Positions 50,705 through 59,383 of a DNA stretch of 64,000 nucleotides are shown here, piece after piece. Made by a program: the position numbers and the translations under genes. The DNA is from Bordetella genomosp. 9 (GTDB lineage Bacteria > Pseudomonadota > Gammaproteobacteria > Burkholderiales > Burkholderiaceae_B): the NCBI RefSeq assembly GCF_002119725.1, contig NZ_CP021109.1, forward strand, positions 4,340,001 through 4,404,000, given 5' to 3'. How positions within the stretch are numbered: position 1 is the stretch's first letter; each line of letters begins with the position of its first letter. The notes under the pieces were generated by a model. It saw nothing but the letters and a program-made list of their open reading frames with translations. It was not told where the DNA came from and did no database searches.

Positions 50705-51534
50705 GGCTTTCCATCTCTAACATCGCTTGGGATGTGTCTGAGGACCACCGCGTCGCGGAAATCCTCCAGGAGCACCGTGTTGATGCCATAGACATTGCCC
50801 CGGGGAAGTATTTCCCTGACCCCGCCACCGCAAGGCATTCCGACATCGAGAAGGTTAGGCTGTGGTGGGCCGATCGAGGCATAGATATCATCGGCATGCA
50901 GGCGCTACTCTTTGGAACTACGGGCTTGAACGTGTTCGGCTCTGACACAGCCCAGGATGCACTGCTCAAACACATGACGGCCGTCTGCCGCATCGGCTCG
51001 TCTCTTGGAGCGACCCGACTAGTCTTTGGCTCCCCGAAGAATCGAGACAGGCGCGGATTGTCTGATGAGCAGGCAGTCGCCCGGGGCGCCGAGTTCTTTC
51101 GGCGTCTAGGCGACATTGCGCTCGCTGCAGGGGTAATGATTTGTTTGGAGCCGAATCCGGCTTGCTACGGCGCAAATTTCATGACATCAAGCGGCGAGAC
51201 GGCGCACGTCGTGCGGATTACCAATCACCCGGCTATCGGCATGCAGCTTGATACGGGTGCGGTAGCGATAAATGGCGAGTCCATTGAAGCCGTATTGGCC
51301 GAGTGTGCCCCATTGATACGGCACGTGCACATCAGTGAGCCGAACCTTGTGCCAGTCGGAGATGGTCAAACGGACCACGGTGCTTTTCACGAGGCCATGA
51401 TGAAGTACATTCCGGACCACGCGGTTTCCATCGAGATGCTGGCTACTAGACACGAGCCGCATTGCGCCGCCATTCGGCGCGCCATATCTTGCGCAACAGC
51501 GTATTACCGCCCTATTTTGGGTACTAGTATATGA
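50701..51534 (+). CDS. TIM-barrel sugar isomerase/epimerase (xylose-isomerase-like, AP endonuclease 2 family)
   Basis: A 277-residue protein with the AP_endonuc_2 TIM-barrel pattern: LSISNIAWDVSEDHRVAEIL at the N-terminus, ICLEPNPACYGANF (metal-binding Glu), GMQLDTGAVAING (Asp), HVHISEPNLVP (His) and SIEMLA (Glu). These match the four metal ligands of sugar-phosphate isomerases and epimerases such as IolE/IolI. It overlaps the preceding and following genes by four bases each. An isomerisation at the sugar stage is the likely role. Confidence 0.85.
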   Translation: MRLSISNIAWDVSEDHRVAEILQEHRVDAIDIAPGKYFPDPATARHSDIEKVRLWWADRGIDIIGMQALLFGTTGLNVFGSDTAQDALLKHMTAVCRIGSSLGATRLVFGSPKNRDRRGLSDEQAVARGAEFFRRLGDIALAAGVMICLEPNPACYGANFMTSSGETAHVVRITNHPAIGMQLDTGAVAINGESIEAVLAECAPLIRHVHISEPNLVPVGDGQTDHGAFHEAMMKYIPDHAVSIEMLATRHEPHCAAIRRAISCATAYYRPILGTSI

Positions 51535-51887
51535 AGTGGGTGATTTTGTTCGCAGGCATACTGGCAAATGCCTCTGCCAGCGTTCTAGTCAAGATATCTA
51601 TGATGCCGCCGCGAGAGTTTCCCTCGCTTTCTCGCCCGATCGCGGCCCTGTCCAATTGGCCCTTTTGGCTTGGCCTAGGCCTGTATGGCGCAGCATTCCT
51701 GTTGTACGCTGCGGCCTTGACCAGACTACCGCTGAACGTTGCACATCCTGTATTGACATCCGGGGCGATCGCCACCGTGGCGTTGTTTTCAATTTTCCTC
51801 TTTCGCGAGCCATTCCACTGGACGACGATCGTCGGCATCGCCCTGGTCATCGCTGGTGTGGGACTCATCACTGCACGGGCTTCATGA
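51531..51887 (+). CDS. SMR/EmrE-like four-helix transporter, possible lipid-sugar flippase
   Basis: A 118-residue membrane protein with four hydrophobic helices (about 3-20, 40-62, 68-90, 95-113), of SMR/EamA half-size type like ArnE/ArnF. LYGAAFLLYAAALTRLPLNVAHPVLT and LFSIFLFREPFHWTTIVGIALVIAGV are typical. In such loci these proteins are proposed to flip undecaprenyl-phosphate-linked sugars, rather than export drugs. It is embedded between sugar-modifying and glycosyltransferase genes by ATGA overlaps. Confidence 0.82.
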   Translation: MKWVILFAGILANASASVLVKISMMPPREFPSLSRPIAALSNWPFWLGLGLYGAAFLLYAAALTRLPLNVAHPVLTSGAIATVALFSIFLFREPFHWTTIVGIALVIAGVGLITARAS

Positions 51888-52717
51888 AGATAAGAGATCG
51901 TATGCCGGCGGCTCCCTCACAGCTGCGCACCGAATGGCAAGTACCCGCCATGGAAGTCGCCTTTTGGACAGGAGCAACGCATCGCTATTGCGTCGTTATT
52001 CCGGTAATTAACGAAGGAGCCCGCATCAGGCGATTGTTGGAAAGAATGAAAGACCTTCGGATCTCGACAGTCGCTGACGTGATTATTGTTGATGGCGGCA
52101 GTACCGACGGCTCGCTCGAAGCAGGTTTTCTTAAAGAAATGGACGTCCGTGCCCTGATCGTCAAAACGGGGCGCGGCAAGCTGAGCGCTCAGCTAAGATG
52201 CGGATACGCCTTTGCCCTGGATCAAGGCTATCAAGGAATCGTGACGATCGATGGAAACGACAAGGACGATCCCGAGGCAATACCCCGCTTCATTGAGGCG
52301 TTGGATGATGGCATCGATTTTGTGCAAGCATCTCGGTTCGTTCCCGGCGGCATCGCCGAAAACACCCCGCGATCGCGAGATTTTGCTATTCGCTTCATTC
52401 ATGCTCCTGTCCTATCAATAGCTTCCGGCTTCCACTGGACGGACACCACTCAAGGTTTTCGGGCCTACAGTCGAAAAATGTTGCTCGATCCCGCCGTAAG
52501 TCCGTTCCGGGACATCTTTTGTGAATATGAGCTTCTTGCGTTTCTATCGTATCGCGTGCCGAAGCTTGGCTACAGATGCAAGGAAATTGGTACAGCGCGG
52601 CGATATCCACCTGGCGAGGTCCCAACAAAGATTAGTGCGTTTCGCGGCAATCTCAAGGTTTTGAAAACCCTATTGCTCGCCTGTATCGGGGCCTACAACC
52701 CGAGGAATCCCGCCTAG
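51884..52717 (+). CDS. GT2 family glycosyltransferase (DPM1-like)
   Basis: A 277-residue GT2 enzyme without membrane helices. After a 35-residue lead, YCVVIPVINEGARI, VIIVDGGSTDGS and IVTIDGNDKDDPEAIP (the acidic metal site) are in order, then RGFRAYSRKM-like TTQGFRAYSRK. Close to dolichol-phosphate-mannose-type synthases. It is the second GT2 in this operon that could charge a polyprenyl phosphate. The ATG overlaps the stop of the SMR gene. Confidence 0.85.
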   Translation: MKIRDRMPAAPSQLRTEWQVPAMEVAFWTGATHRYCVVIPVINEGARIRRLLERMKDLRISTVADVIIVDGGSTDGSLEAGFLKEMDVRALIVKTGRGKLSAQLRCGYAFALDQGYQGIVTIDGNDKDDPEAIPRFIEALDDGIDFVQASRFVPGGIAENTPRSRDFAIRFIHAPVLSIASGFHWTDTTQGFRAYSRKMLLDPAVSPFRDIFCEYELLAFLSYRVPKLGYRCKEIGTARRYPPGEVPTKISAFRGNLKVLKTLLLACIGAYNPRNPA

Positions 52718-52739
52718 GGACGGGTGCGACGCTGAATTA

Positions 52740-52757
52740 GCTTCGGTCGACCGAAGC
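52740..52757. repeat. Perfect 18-base palindrome in operon gap
   Basis: GCTTCGGTCGACCGAAGC is a perfect palindrome 22 bases after the GT2 stop. It has no T-tract, so it is not a standard terminator. It may be a weak attenuator or a protein site in the 279-base gap before the GT-C gene. Confidence 0.55.
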
Positions 52758-52871
52758 GGGCCGGATCAGAAACAAATCTGCCGCCATTCGGCCATTGTGC
52801 TTGACGATATGCGGGTGGCAATACAGTAAGAATCACCAGTTGATTTGTCGGCTGATGAATTGGAGCGTCTA

Positions 52872-53000
52872 ATGTTATCGAGTTGGCCCACCATGCTCCA
52901 CGTGAATATCGTACCGATATCGTCCTGCACCATCGAAGAGACGAAGTTATTGGTCAGCTTTGATGGCCCGATGCCTCCGCTTGGGGGAGCAACCCCGTGA
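52872..53000 (+). CDS. Possible 42-residue micro-ORF coupled to the next gene
   Basis: A frame starting ATG (MLSSWPTMLHVN) ends CCGTGA, so that its stop overlaps the GTG start of the following membrane-protein gene, as in the coupled pairs upstream. The sequence shows no domain. The rest of the 279-base gap (52718-52996) holds only the palindrome at 52740. It may be a chance frame. Confidence 0.2.
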   Translation: MLSSWPTMLHVNIVPISSCTIEETKLLVSFDGPMPPLGGATP

Positions 53001-54325
53001 CGAGCCGTCGTGGTCCCTTGTTGCTGCTGGTCGCGGTGCTGCTTGGGTCTTGGGCGTGCTTTAGGCCCGGCATCCTCATGTCCGACACGATGACACGCTG
53101 GGCTGGGGCTTACACGCTAGCCGGCAAGTTGGATATTTGGTGGGGAGTTGAACAGTGGCTCGCGCCGACAATGACCTGGTTCATGCTACCCGTCGCAATA
53201 TTCGGGCTGAGTACCGGCTATTTCCTCGGCGCTCAAATCGCGTATCTAATCGCCGGTGGCGCCATGTGGATCCGTATGACATCCAGCGCAAGGCCCTGGT
53301 CGATTCCTCTTGTTTTTTCAATTCCCTTAGTCTTCGTTTACGGCAGCTTTGTAGTTCCCGATGTATGGACACTTGCGTCCATACTGTCGACTGTGGGGTG
53401 CTTATTCGCTCTTGGTTCAGGCGCTCGCGCGTGGCCGGCGCTCGTTCTGTTCTTCTCGAGCGTAGTGCTGTTCGGCTTTCGCCAGAACTCAATAGTGCTT
53501 GTTCCACTCCTGGTTGGGTTCGTCCTCACGGAGCGGGGTGTCAGCCGATCCTACAAAGCAGTCCTTACGTTAGTGGTAGCTGCCGCACTATTGACGGTCG
53601 CAACAGTCCCGACGACGCTTGGTTTCAAGGGCCCCACCAGTGCCGCAGCAGCGCCTGCTTGGGAATTGATTGGCGCAATCCGAATTGCGCAGCAGAAGGG
53701 CGTGGTACGGGATAAGACACTCACCCTTGCGGGAATAGCGGATACGAAAAAGGCGGTAGACAGACATTCATTCACCACAATTGACACAGTTCTATGGGGT
53801 CCGGACGCCGCGTTACCGACTACCGCTGTCATGGAACACAAAAACGAAATAATCCGTCGTTGGATTGCGATGGTGATCCACCATCCCTGGCTGTATATTG
53901 AGACGAAATTACAAATCTATAAGTGCATGTTGGGCCTGTGTGAGAGTTACCTCCAAACGCAAGTGGGCGTCGTAGAGCCTTGGCCGCAATTAGAAGGGCG
54001 TGTACAGGGGTATCAGGCTCAAGGCGTAAGCAGCGCCATACTCGCGTACGCGAATTGGACCGGAGGAGCGTTGCGTTGGATGGTGCTACCGATATTCTGG
54101 CTACCGATTTCTGCAATTGCGTTCGCCCTAAGTTGGAGGAGTTATAGCCGACATGATCGCATGCTGATTGGCATGGCGACTTTCTATTTGTTGAGCTTCT
54201 TTATTCTCAACCAGGCCGCCTCGTTTCGCTACCTCTTCCCAACGTATGTGATCTTCAGCGCTTACCAACTTCGTGCAGTCGCTTACCTGTCCGGGCGTTT
54301 ATTCCGACGCCTCTCGGCCTCGTAA
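52997..54325 (+). CDS. Polytopic membrane protein, GT-C glycosyltransferase-like
   Basis: A 442-residue protein with about ten hydrophobic helices starting at GTG with GGGGGAG nearby. In the first outer loop after helix one it has S-D30-T-M-T-R-W, an Asp at the place where GT-C enzymes keep a catalytic acid. Then a long outer domain (about residues 215-310), and a C-terminal hydrophobic stretch with NQAASFRYLFPTYVIF. I recognise no named family. The architecture resembles GT-C proteins of O-antigen loci that use lipid-linked sugars in the periplasm. It is the last gene of the plus-strand operon. Confidence 0.65.
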   Translation: MTSRRGPLLLLVAVLLGSWACFRPGILMSDTMTRWAGAYTLAGKLDIWWGVEQWLAPTMTWFMLPVAIFGLSTGYFLGAQIAYLIAGGAMWIRMTSSARPWSIPLVFSIPLVFVYGSFVVPDVWTLASILSTVGCLFALGSGARAWPALVLFFSSVVLFGFRQNSIVLVPLLVGFVLTERGVSRSYKAVLTLVVAAALLTVATVPTTLGFKGPTSAAAAPAWELIGAIRIAQQKGVVRDKTLTLAGIADTKKAVDRHSFTTIDTVLWGPDAALPTTAVMEHKNEIIRRWIAMVIHHPWLYIETKLQIYKCMLGLCESYLQTQVGVVEPWPQLEGRVQGYQAQGVSSAILAYANWTGGALRWMVLPIFWLPISAIAFALSWRSYSRHDRMLIGMATFYLLSFFILNQAASFRYLFPTYVIFSAYQLRAVAYLSGRLFRRLSAS

Positions 54326-54486
54326 GCAAACGCGTTGCAGTTGCAGCTCCGCAGTTGTGGGCCCTCGCCCGCACTTGAGAAACGACGCACGAAGCCATCC
54401 CCGCGTCTTGAGGCGCAAACAACTGACCTCTAGGTTTATGGCGCAGGTGGCATTCTGCTCCACGAAAAAGATTCGCCGGCCTGGCG

Positions 54487-55227
54487 TCATCCGAAATACA
54501 ACGGAACGATTTCCTCCGGTGTGCCGTCCATTTTTATTTTCCCATGTTCGAGCCAAAGCACGCGATTGCACGTGTGTAATATCAAGTCACGAGAATGGCT
54601 GGCGATGATGAGAATTTTCGTCGCCTGAACCAACCCGCCAAGACGTTCTTCCGCCTTGTGCTTGAAACCTTCATCGCCAACGGACAGCCATTCATCCATC
54701 AATAGAATATCCGGTCGGATTACCGTCGACACCGCAAACGCCAACCTCAGGTGCATGCCGGATGAGTAGGTGCGAACCGGCATATCGATGAAGTCACCGA
54801 GTTCAGAAAACTCGATAATCTCGTCCATCTGCGTTTTTATTTCACTCTTGCTCAGCCCAAGCAACGCGCCACGTAGACGAATGTTCTCACGTCCGGAAGC
54901 CTCAGGATCGATACCGAACGATATATCGATGAGCGAGCCAGTCTCACCTTCTATGCGAGCGCTTCCGGCCGAAGGGCCATAAACGCCGCTTAATAGGCGC
55001 AATAACGTGCTCTTTCCGGCTCCGTTGTGGCCCACCAAACCCACCCTGTCGCCGTCCTTGAAGCTAAAAGACAGGTTTTCTAATGCGCGTACGACTACGC
55101 GCCCTTGCGCATCCGCGCCTAACTGGCCGCCTGTTGCGACCTGGAAAATCCTTTTCTTCAGGGAGCGGGCGCTCGCGTTATAGATGGGAAACTCGACGCT
55201 CACCTGGTCAAAAACTATCGAAGCCAT
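54487..55227 (-). CDS. wzt: Polysaccharide ABC transporter ATPase (Wzt-like, short form)
   Basis: A 246-residue ATPase with Walker A GHNGAGKST, Y-S-S-G-M-H-L-R-L signature and Walker B LLMDEWLSVGDEGF, all typical of the O-antigen/capsule subfamily (Wzt/KpsT). It ends just after the ATPase domain with EEIVPLYFG. The C-terminal carbohydrate-binding domain (about 180 residues more in the E. coli O9a type) is absent, as in Klebsiella O2a Wzt. It exports undecaprenyl-linked glycan with the adjacent Wzm. ATG at 55227 was chosen over one 14 codons upstream that overlaps the wzm end. Confidence 0.93.
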   Translation of the reverse strand: MASIVFDQVSVEFPIYNASARSLKKRIFQVATGGQLGADAQGRVVVRALENLSFSFKDGDRVGLVGHNGAGKSTLLRLLSGVYGPSAGSARIEGETGSLIDISFGIDPEASGRENIRLRGALLGLSKSEIKTQMDEIIEFSELGDFIDMPVRTYSSGMHLRLAFAVSTVIRPDILLMDEWLSVGDEGFKHKAEERLGGLVQATKILIIASHSRDLILHTCNRVLWLEHGKIKMDGTPEEIVPLYFG

Positions 55228-55252
55228 TTTTCGCTTTAGACGGAATTTCTTT

Positions 55253-56047
55253 TCACAGCCAATACGCAATTCGGCGCCGGAAGCGGCCGTAGAATCCCAA
55301 CGTAATTGTCCAACCTACCATCGCCAGTGCTATGGATACCGCCCAGTTTTCGGGCGACGGCATTTGTCCCAGCAATGGCGCACGCACGATCTCAAGTAGG
55401 TGATAAGCCGGATTGGCATCCAAAATATAGGTGCTCGCACGTTCCGGCAGGAGATGTGGCATCCACATGATCGGGGTCAGGTAGAACACAATCTGGAGCG
55501 CACTAACAATAATCTGCGGAATGTCGCGATAGCGAGCCGATATAGTTCCGAGCAACAACGATACCCACAAAAGGTTCAGCACTAGGACAACGAACCCCGG
55601 TATGCTGACCACGGCCGCCCAAGTCAGCGGCTTGCCGACGGCGATCAAGACAAGCGGGAATATCACCAAGTTATGGGCCAAAATGATGATGTTGCGCCAG
55701 ATCATGCGGAACATATGTACGGTGAGCGGGATAGGGAGCTGCTTGATGATCGCTTCAGCCGATATAAACCCGCTACATCCCTCCGTGATAACGGCGGAAA
55801 TGAATCCCCACAGAATTAGGCCTATGGCGAGAAAGGGTAGAAACTGTTCCATGGGGGAACTGAATATCTGCCCGAACACGATGCCAATCGTGGCAATCAC
55901 AACGCCCATGCTGATGGTGAGCCAAAACGCGCCGACTGCGGAGCGGCGATAGCGCTGGCGCACGTCCTGCCAACCAAGAACCCCGGCCAAGGGAAGCCGT
56001 CGAATCGCGCCGGCAATGTCTACGGCCGCTTCTTTGAAAATGTTCAT
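55253..56047 (-). CDS. wzm: Polysaccharide ABC transporter permease (Wzm-like)
   Basis: A 264-residue ABC-2-type permease with six hydrophobic helices. RYRRSAVGAFWLTISMGVVIATIGIVFGQIF and LTPIMWMPHLL ... LDANPAYHLLEIVRAPLLG are typical of Wzm/KpsM/TagG. It forms the channel that moves the lipid-linked glycan across the inner membrane. wzt follows 25 bases on, and the RgpF-like gene lies 17 bases upstream. Confidence 0.93.
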   Translation of the reverse strand: MNIFKEAAVDIAGAIRRLPLAGVLGWQDVRQRYRRSAVGAFWLTISMGVVIATIGIVFGQIFSSPMEQFLPFLAIGLILWGFISAVITEGCSGFISAEAIIKQLPIPLTVHMFRMIWRNIIILAHNLVIFPLVLIAVGKPLTWAAVVSIPGFVVLVLNLLWVSLLLGTISARYRDIPQIIVSALQIVFYLTPIMWMPHLLPERASTYILDANPAYHLLEIVRAPLLGQMPSPENWAVSIALAMVGWTITLGFYGRFRRRIAYWL

Positions 56048-56064
56048 CTCAAAACCGTCATTGT

Positions 56065-57186
56065 TTACTTAAGGCGAACAGCGTCCCGCGTCTGCTGCGC
56101 GGTAGGAACCGCTTCCGTGACCGCCTCTGCTACTTGTCTGTGAGAATTGAGCAATTTGCGCCAGACCACGTCGAGGTTTGTCGTGACGGAGGCCGAATCG
56201 CGCACGTGGATAATAGTCGATGGTAGAGGGTAGGCTTCTGGCTCTACCACCTTAGCCCATCGATAGCCTCTGGCTTCGCATGCGTACAGGAAGGCGCGTT
56301 CAATCGCATGCGCCAACGTTCCATCAACCTGGCCGGTTTCATCGGGGAAATCGGCAAACCGCAATCCGAGGTCCAGCAATGGCCGCAAGGCGTCTGTGCG
56401 ACACCAGAACATCGACCCAGATGGGCACTCGAGTTCCATCTGGGGGTCAATGGCAACGTGCGCTCGCCCCATCAGCTCACGCGTCAACTCGAAGTTCTTT
56501 CCCCAATGGACATGGCGGCGGAGGGGATAAAAATGCTGCGGGAAAACAAACCCGACAGGCTCCTGTGATAGCAGGTGCAATATCGAGCTCACGGTCTCGG
56601 GAGAGCCAGCGAGGGACCGATAGAGATACTCCCGCCAAGGAGCGAGATGATCTCCCCCGTGCGGCGATTTTTTGGTGTGCAGGCTGAGCGCAACGTCGTA
56701 CCTGCCGTACACGTCGGCGAAGCCGACCAGTTTCGGAGCAATATCGCGTCCTCGATTCTCAAACACCCGGACCTCGACGGTTCCGTTGGTGTATCCCTCA
56801 AACGCAACCAGAATCCGGTCTCGCTTTTCTGCCGAAGTGGTCGAGACGAACACGTCGGCGCGGACGGGAATGTTACGCAAGCATGCTAGAAGCTCCGCGC
56901 ACAACTCCGGATAAAAGATATGGAGGACAGCGCAGACACGCAATTCCGGCGGTATGGTGATCGGGAACTGAAAAGGCACTGCGTAGGCATAGTCGTCCAG
57001 GTCGTCCGGTCGATTGGGCGGTCGAGGCGGCAATGATTCCTCTGCGACTTGGTGGCGGAAGACTTCTAGGAAACCTCGTAAACCTCGCCGGCGGAGCAGC
57101 CGCAGAACCTTCCTCGCGAAATCGCGCCCGCCGCCGGAGAAGCCGCGCCCAAACAACCGCCGCAAGGCGGAGACGTAGCTATTCAT
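56065..57186 (-). CDS. Rhamnan synthesis protein F (RgpF-like)
   Basis: A 373-residue protein of the RgpF family (about residues 80-340). Core segments are RVCAVLHIFYPELCAELLACLRNIP, VFENRGRDIAPKL, YDVALSLHTKKSPH, FPQHFYPLRRHVHWG and GSMFWCRTDALRPLL. These are found in rhamnose-rich polysaccharide loci, where RgpF is thought to add rhamnose residues or a side chain. The arginine-rich N-terminus (RRLFGRGF) lies before the domain. ATG at 57186 overlaps the end of the upstream epimerase gene (57179). Confidence 0.88.
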   Translation of the reverse strand: MNSYVSALRRLFGRGFSGGGRDFARKVLRLLRRRGLRGFLEVFRHQVAEESLPPRPPNRPDDLDDYAYAVPFQFPITIPPELRVCAVLHIFYPELCAELLACLRNIPVRADVFVSTTSAEKRDRILVAFEGYTNGTVEVRVFENRGRDIAPKLVGFADVYGRYDVALSLHTKKSPHGGDHLAPWREYLYRSLAGSPETVSSILHLLSQEPVGFVFPQHFYPLRRHVHWGKNFELTRELMGRAHVAIDPQMELECPSGSMFWCRTDALRPLLDLGLRFADFPDETGQVDGTLAHAIERAFLYACEARGYRWAKVVEPEAYPLPSTIIHVRDSASVTTNLDVVWRKLLNSHRQVAEAVTEAVPTAQQTRDAVRLK

Positions 57187-58126
57187 AACGCTTCGTATGA
57201 TGATTCTGGTACCACGCCAATGTCGTGGCGATGGCGGCTTCGAACTCTGCTTCCGGAATCCAGCCGAGACCGACCGCGGCACGCTGAATTTCCAATATGC
57301 TCACGGGCACGTCCACCTTGCGTCCTTCCCGGAAGCGAACTTCAATTGGACGCCCAAGGGCCTGCTCAATGGCGGAAACGATCTCAAGCAGATTCTTGCC
57401 CTTGCCGCTTCCGATGTTAAAGATGCGCTCCGCACCCTCGTGCGTAGCTGCAGCGACCAGCGCGCGAGTGACGTCATCGATATAAATATAGTCGCGCACG
57501 ATGGTTCCGTCGCCCCAAATCTCTATCGGGCGATTTAGCAACGTGCATTGCATGAAAGCGGCGACTACGCCTTGGCCTTTTGATGCCGTCTGGTAGGGAC
57601 CAAAGGGATTGGCAACACGCAAGACACGGTACGAGAGACCATGCGTGAACTCAAACAAGTGCAGGTATTTTTCGATCGAGAGCTTCGAAATGCCATAGGC
57701 GGTAATTGGACTGGTAGGCGCATCTTCCGGCGTAGGGAGAACGCTCGGAATGCCATAGATGGTGCCCCCAGAAGAAACGAATACGATCCGCCGGACGGCG
57801 GCACTGCAACATGCTTGTAGCAACGCCAACGTGCTCAACACATTGCTCTGGACGTCAGCCACCATATTCGCGTTCGCACTCGCCGGCGTGGTAGCGTTGA
57901 CAAGGTGGAATACCACATCACACCCCGCCACAGCCCGCGCGACGGCATCAGGATCGGCGAAATCACCCTGGATCCAGTCTACACAGTCCGGCAACGCATC
58001 CGGCCGGGAGCAACGCCCGAACGCCCGCAAGTACATCACCCTGCCTGCGAGGTCGCGGCACAGATTCATGCCAAGGAAGCCAGCACCGCCTAGCACCAAG
58101 CAACGCGCGTTTGCCAATGTGCTCAT
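57179..58126 (-). CDS. NAD-dependent epimerase/dehydratase (extended SDR)
   Basis: A 315-residue extended SDR with C-L-V-L-G-G-A-G-F-L-G at the N-terminus, VSSGGTIYG, catalytic Y-G-I-S-K (ITAYGISK) and a C-terminal NIGSGKGKNLLEIV. It resembles UDP-glucose 4-epimerase relatives in LPS loci, so it likely makes one more nucleotide sugar besides dTDP-rhamnose for this polymer. Substrate cannot be decided. It overlaps the RgpF gene and starts next to the stop of the WsaF-like gene. Confidence 0.85.
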   Translation of the reverse strand: MSTLANARCLVLGGAGFLGMNLCRDLAGRVMYLRAFGRCSRPDALPDCVDWIQGDFADPDAVARAVAGCDVVFHLVNATTPASANANMVADVQSNVLSTLALLQACCSAAVRRIVFVSSGGTIYGIPSVLPTPEDAPTSPITAYGISKLSIEKYLHLFEFTHGLSYRVLRVANPFGPYQTASKGQGVVAAFMQCTLLNRPIEIWGDGTIVRDYIYIDDVTRALVAAATHEGAERIFNIGSGKGKNLLEIVSAIEQALGRPIEVRFREGRKVDVPVSILEIQRAAVGLGWIPEAEFEAAIATTLAWYQNHHTKRYE

Positions 58127-59383
58127 TTAGCTCTCCACAACGGCATCAGCGATGGACTGTTGTACCAGCTCGCGCAGAATGCGGCTCAACTTCTTGCCCT
58201 CTTTCTTCCAGTCGCTTTGAGCAGCGGTCCGTAGGCCGGCCGCTCGCAGCCGCTCGCGTTCCGCTGGATTCCCCAAAATAGAGCACAGAGCGTCAGCCAG
58301 GGCCTCCACGGTCGGTTCTGCCATTCGCGCGTTCTCGTCCGTCAACAACCATTCCGTGCAGGGTGCGCGATTACTGACTACAGGAACGCCGCAGGCCATG
58401 AGCTCCAAAGGCAGCAGGGACAGGTTAGTAAAGGACAGCACTAACGCCGCGTCGCAGCGAGCGTAAAGGTCGCCCAGCTTGTCCAAGCTCACTACCCCCG
58501 CATCGATATGCGGAAAAGGGACGTCGTAGCCGTCGATACTTCCGCCTGCAAGCACCGCCACTGCTTCCGGCATGCGCCGCGCAACTTCCTTCAGCGCCAT
58601 GATTCCAAGTTCAAACCCGCGCCGAGCAGTCGCCGGTCTCGCGTAAAAAAAAATGTGCTTCTTCTTACGACCTTCCGCGAAGGGCTGAGCCCGGTACAAG
58701 CTACGATCATAGGAAAATCCCAACGCATGCGTACGCATCCCGTATTCTGCATGGAGTTTTTGCGCAAGCCAATCGCCTGCCGTAATCCCGACAAAACCGA
58801 ATCGGTAAGTCGCCTCTGCAAAAGCGCTATCCGACCCCACCGGATAAAAGTACGGCTCGAAGTCTTGTACGAAATAACACTTATGGGTCGTCGCCTGAAA
58901 GGCGCGAACGGCATATGCCGTTTCCCAGGAAGTGGCAATGGAAACGGACGCCGCTGGTAGATCCTTCAAGCCAACGTACGTCTTCGCACGTAAAGGGAAA
59001 TACCAAGAAGCGATGTTCCGGCCCAGTTGCGCCGGATCCAGATCGGGATAGACATTCCCAATAGCGATGATACGGCAATCGAATCCCTCCTCCTCAAGCA
59101 TTCTGATAAATCGGAGGATATTCAGGTGACCGCCAGATGCGGGACCGACATCCGGCAGGAACCAATTGACCGTATTCTTAGCCACATCGGCCGCGTCCCA
59201 CGGCTCGCTGGTGACTACGGGATTCAAGAATCCATAGCGCGCGGGGATGCTCACAGGCCGCCCTTCCCGGCCGTTCTTGCTCGTCAATACCTCCAAACAT
59301 TTCCGAGCTAGAGCTTGAAGCCCATGTTGGCGAGCGTAGCGCGTAGCCTGGGAAAAGCGGTGCTGGAACTTGGCCGGTTTCAT
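58127..59383 (-). CDS. Rhamnosyltransferase, WsaF-like GT4 glycosyltransferase
   Basis: A 418-residue GT-B enzyme. NWFLPDVGPASGGHLNILRFIRMLEEEGF near residue 75-103 and FVQDFEPYFYPVG are characteristic of the WsaF rhamnosyltransferase family. RPATARRGFELGIMALKEV (nucleotide-binding part) and the C-terminal LSLLPLELMACGVPVVSNRAPCTEWLL follow. It should transfer L-rhamnose from dTDP-L-rhamnose, in line with the rfbBDAC genes in the same operon. The linkage is unknown. Its start overlaps the upstream GT2 gene by four bases. Confidence 0.87.
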   Translation of the reverse strand: MKPAKFQHRFSQATRYARQHGLQALARKCLEVLTSKNGREGRPVSIPARYGFLNPVVTSEPWDAADVAKNTVNWFLPDVGPASGGHLNILRFIRMLEEEGFDCRIIAIGNVYPDLDPAQLGRNIASWYFPLRAKTYVGLKDLPAASVSIATSWETAYAVRAFQATTHKCYFVQDFEPYFYPVGSDSAFAEATYRFGFVGITAGDWLAQKLHAEYGMRTHALGFSYDRSLYRAQPFAEGRKKKHIFFYARPATARRGFELGIMALKEVARRMPEAVAVLAGGSIDGYDVPFPHIDAGVVSLDKLGDLYARCDAALVLSFTNLSLLPLELMACGVPVVSNRAPCTEWLLTDENARMAEPTVEALADALCSILGNPAERERLRAAGLRTAAQSDWKKEGKKLSRILRELVQQSIADAVVES

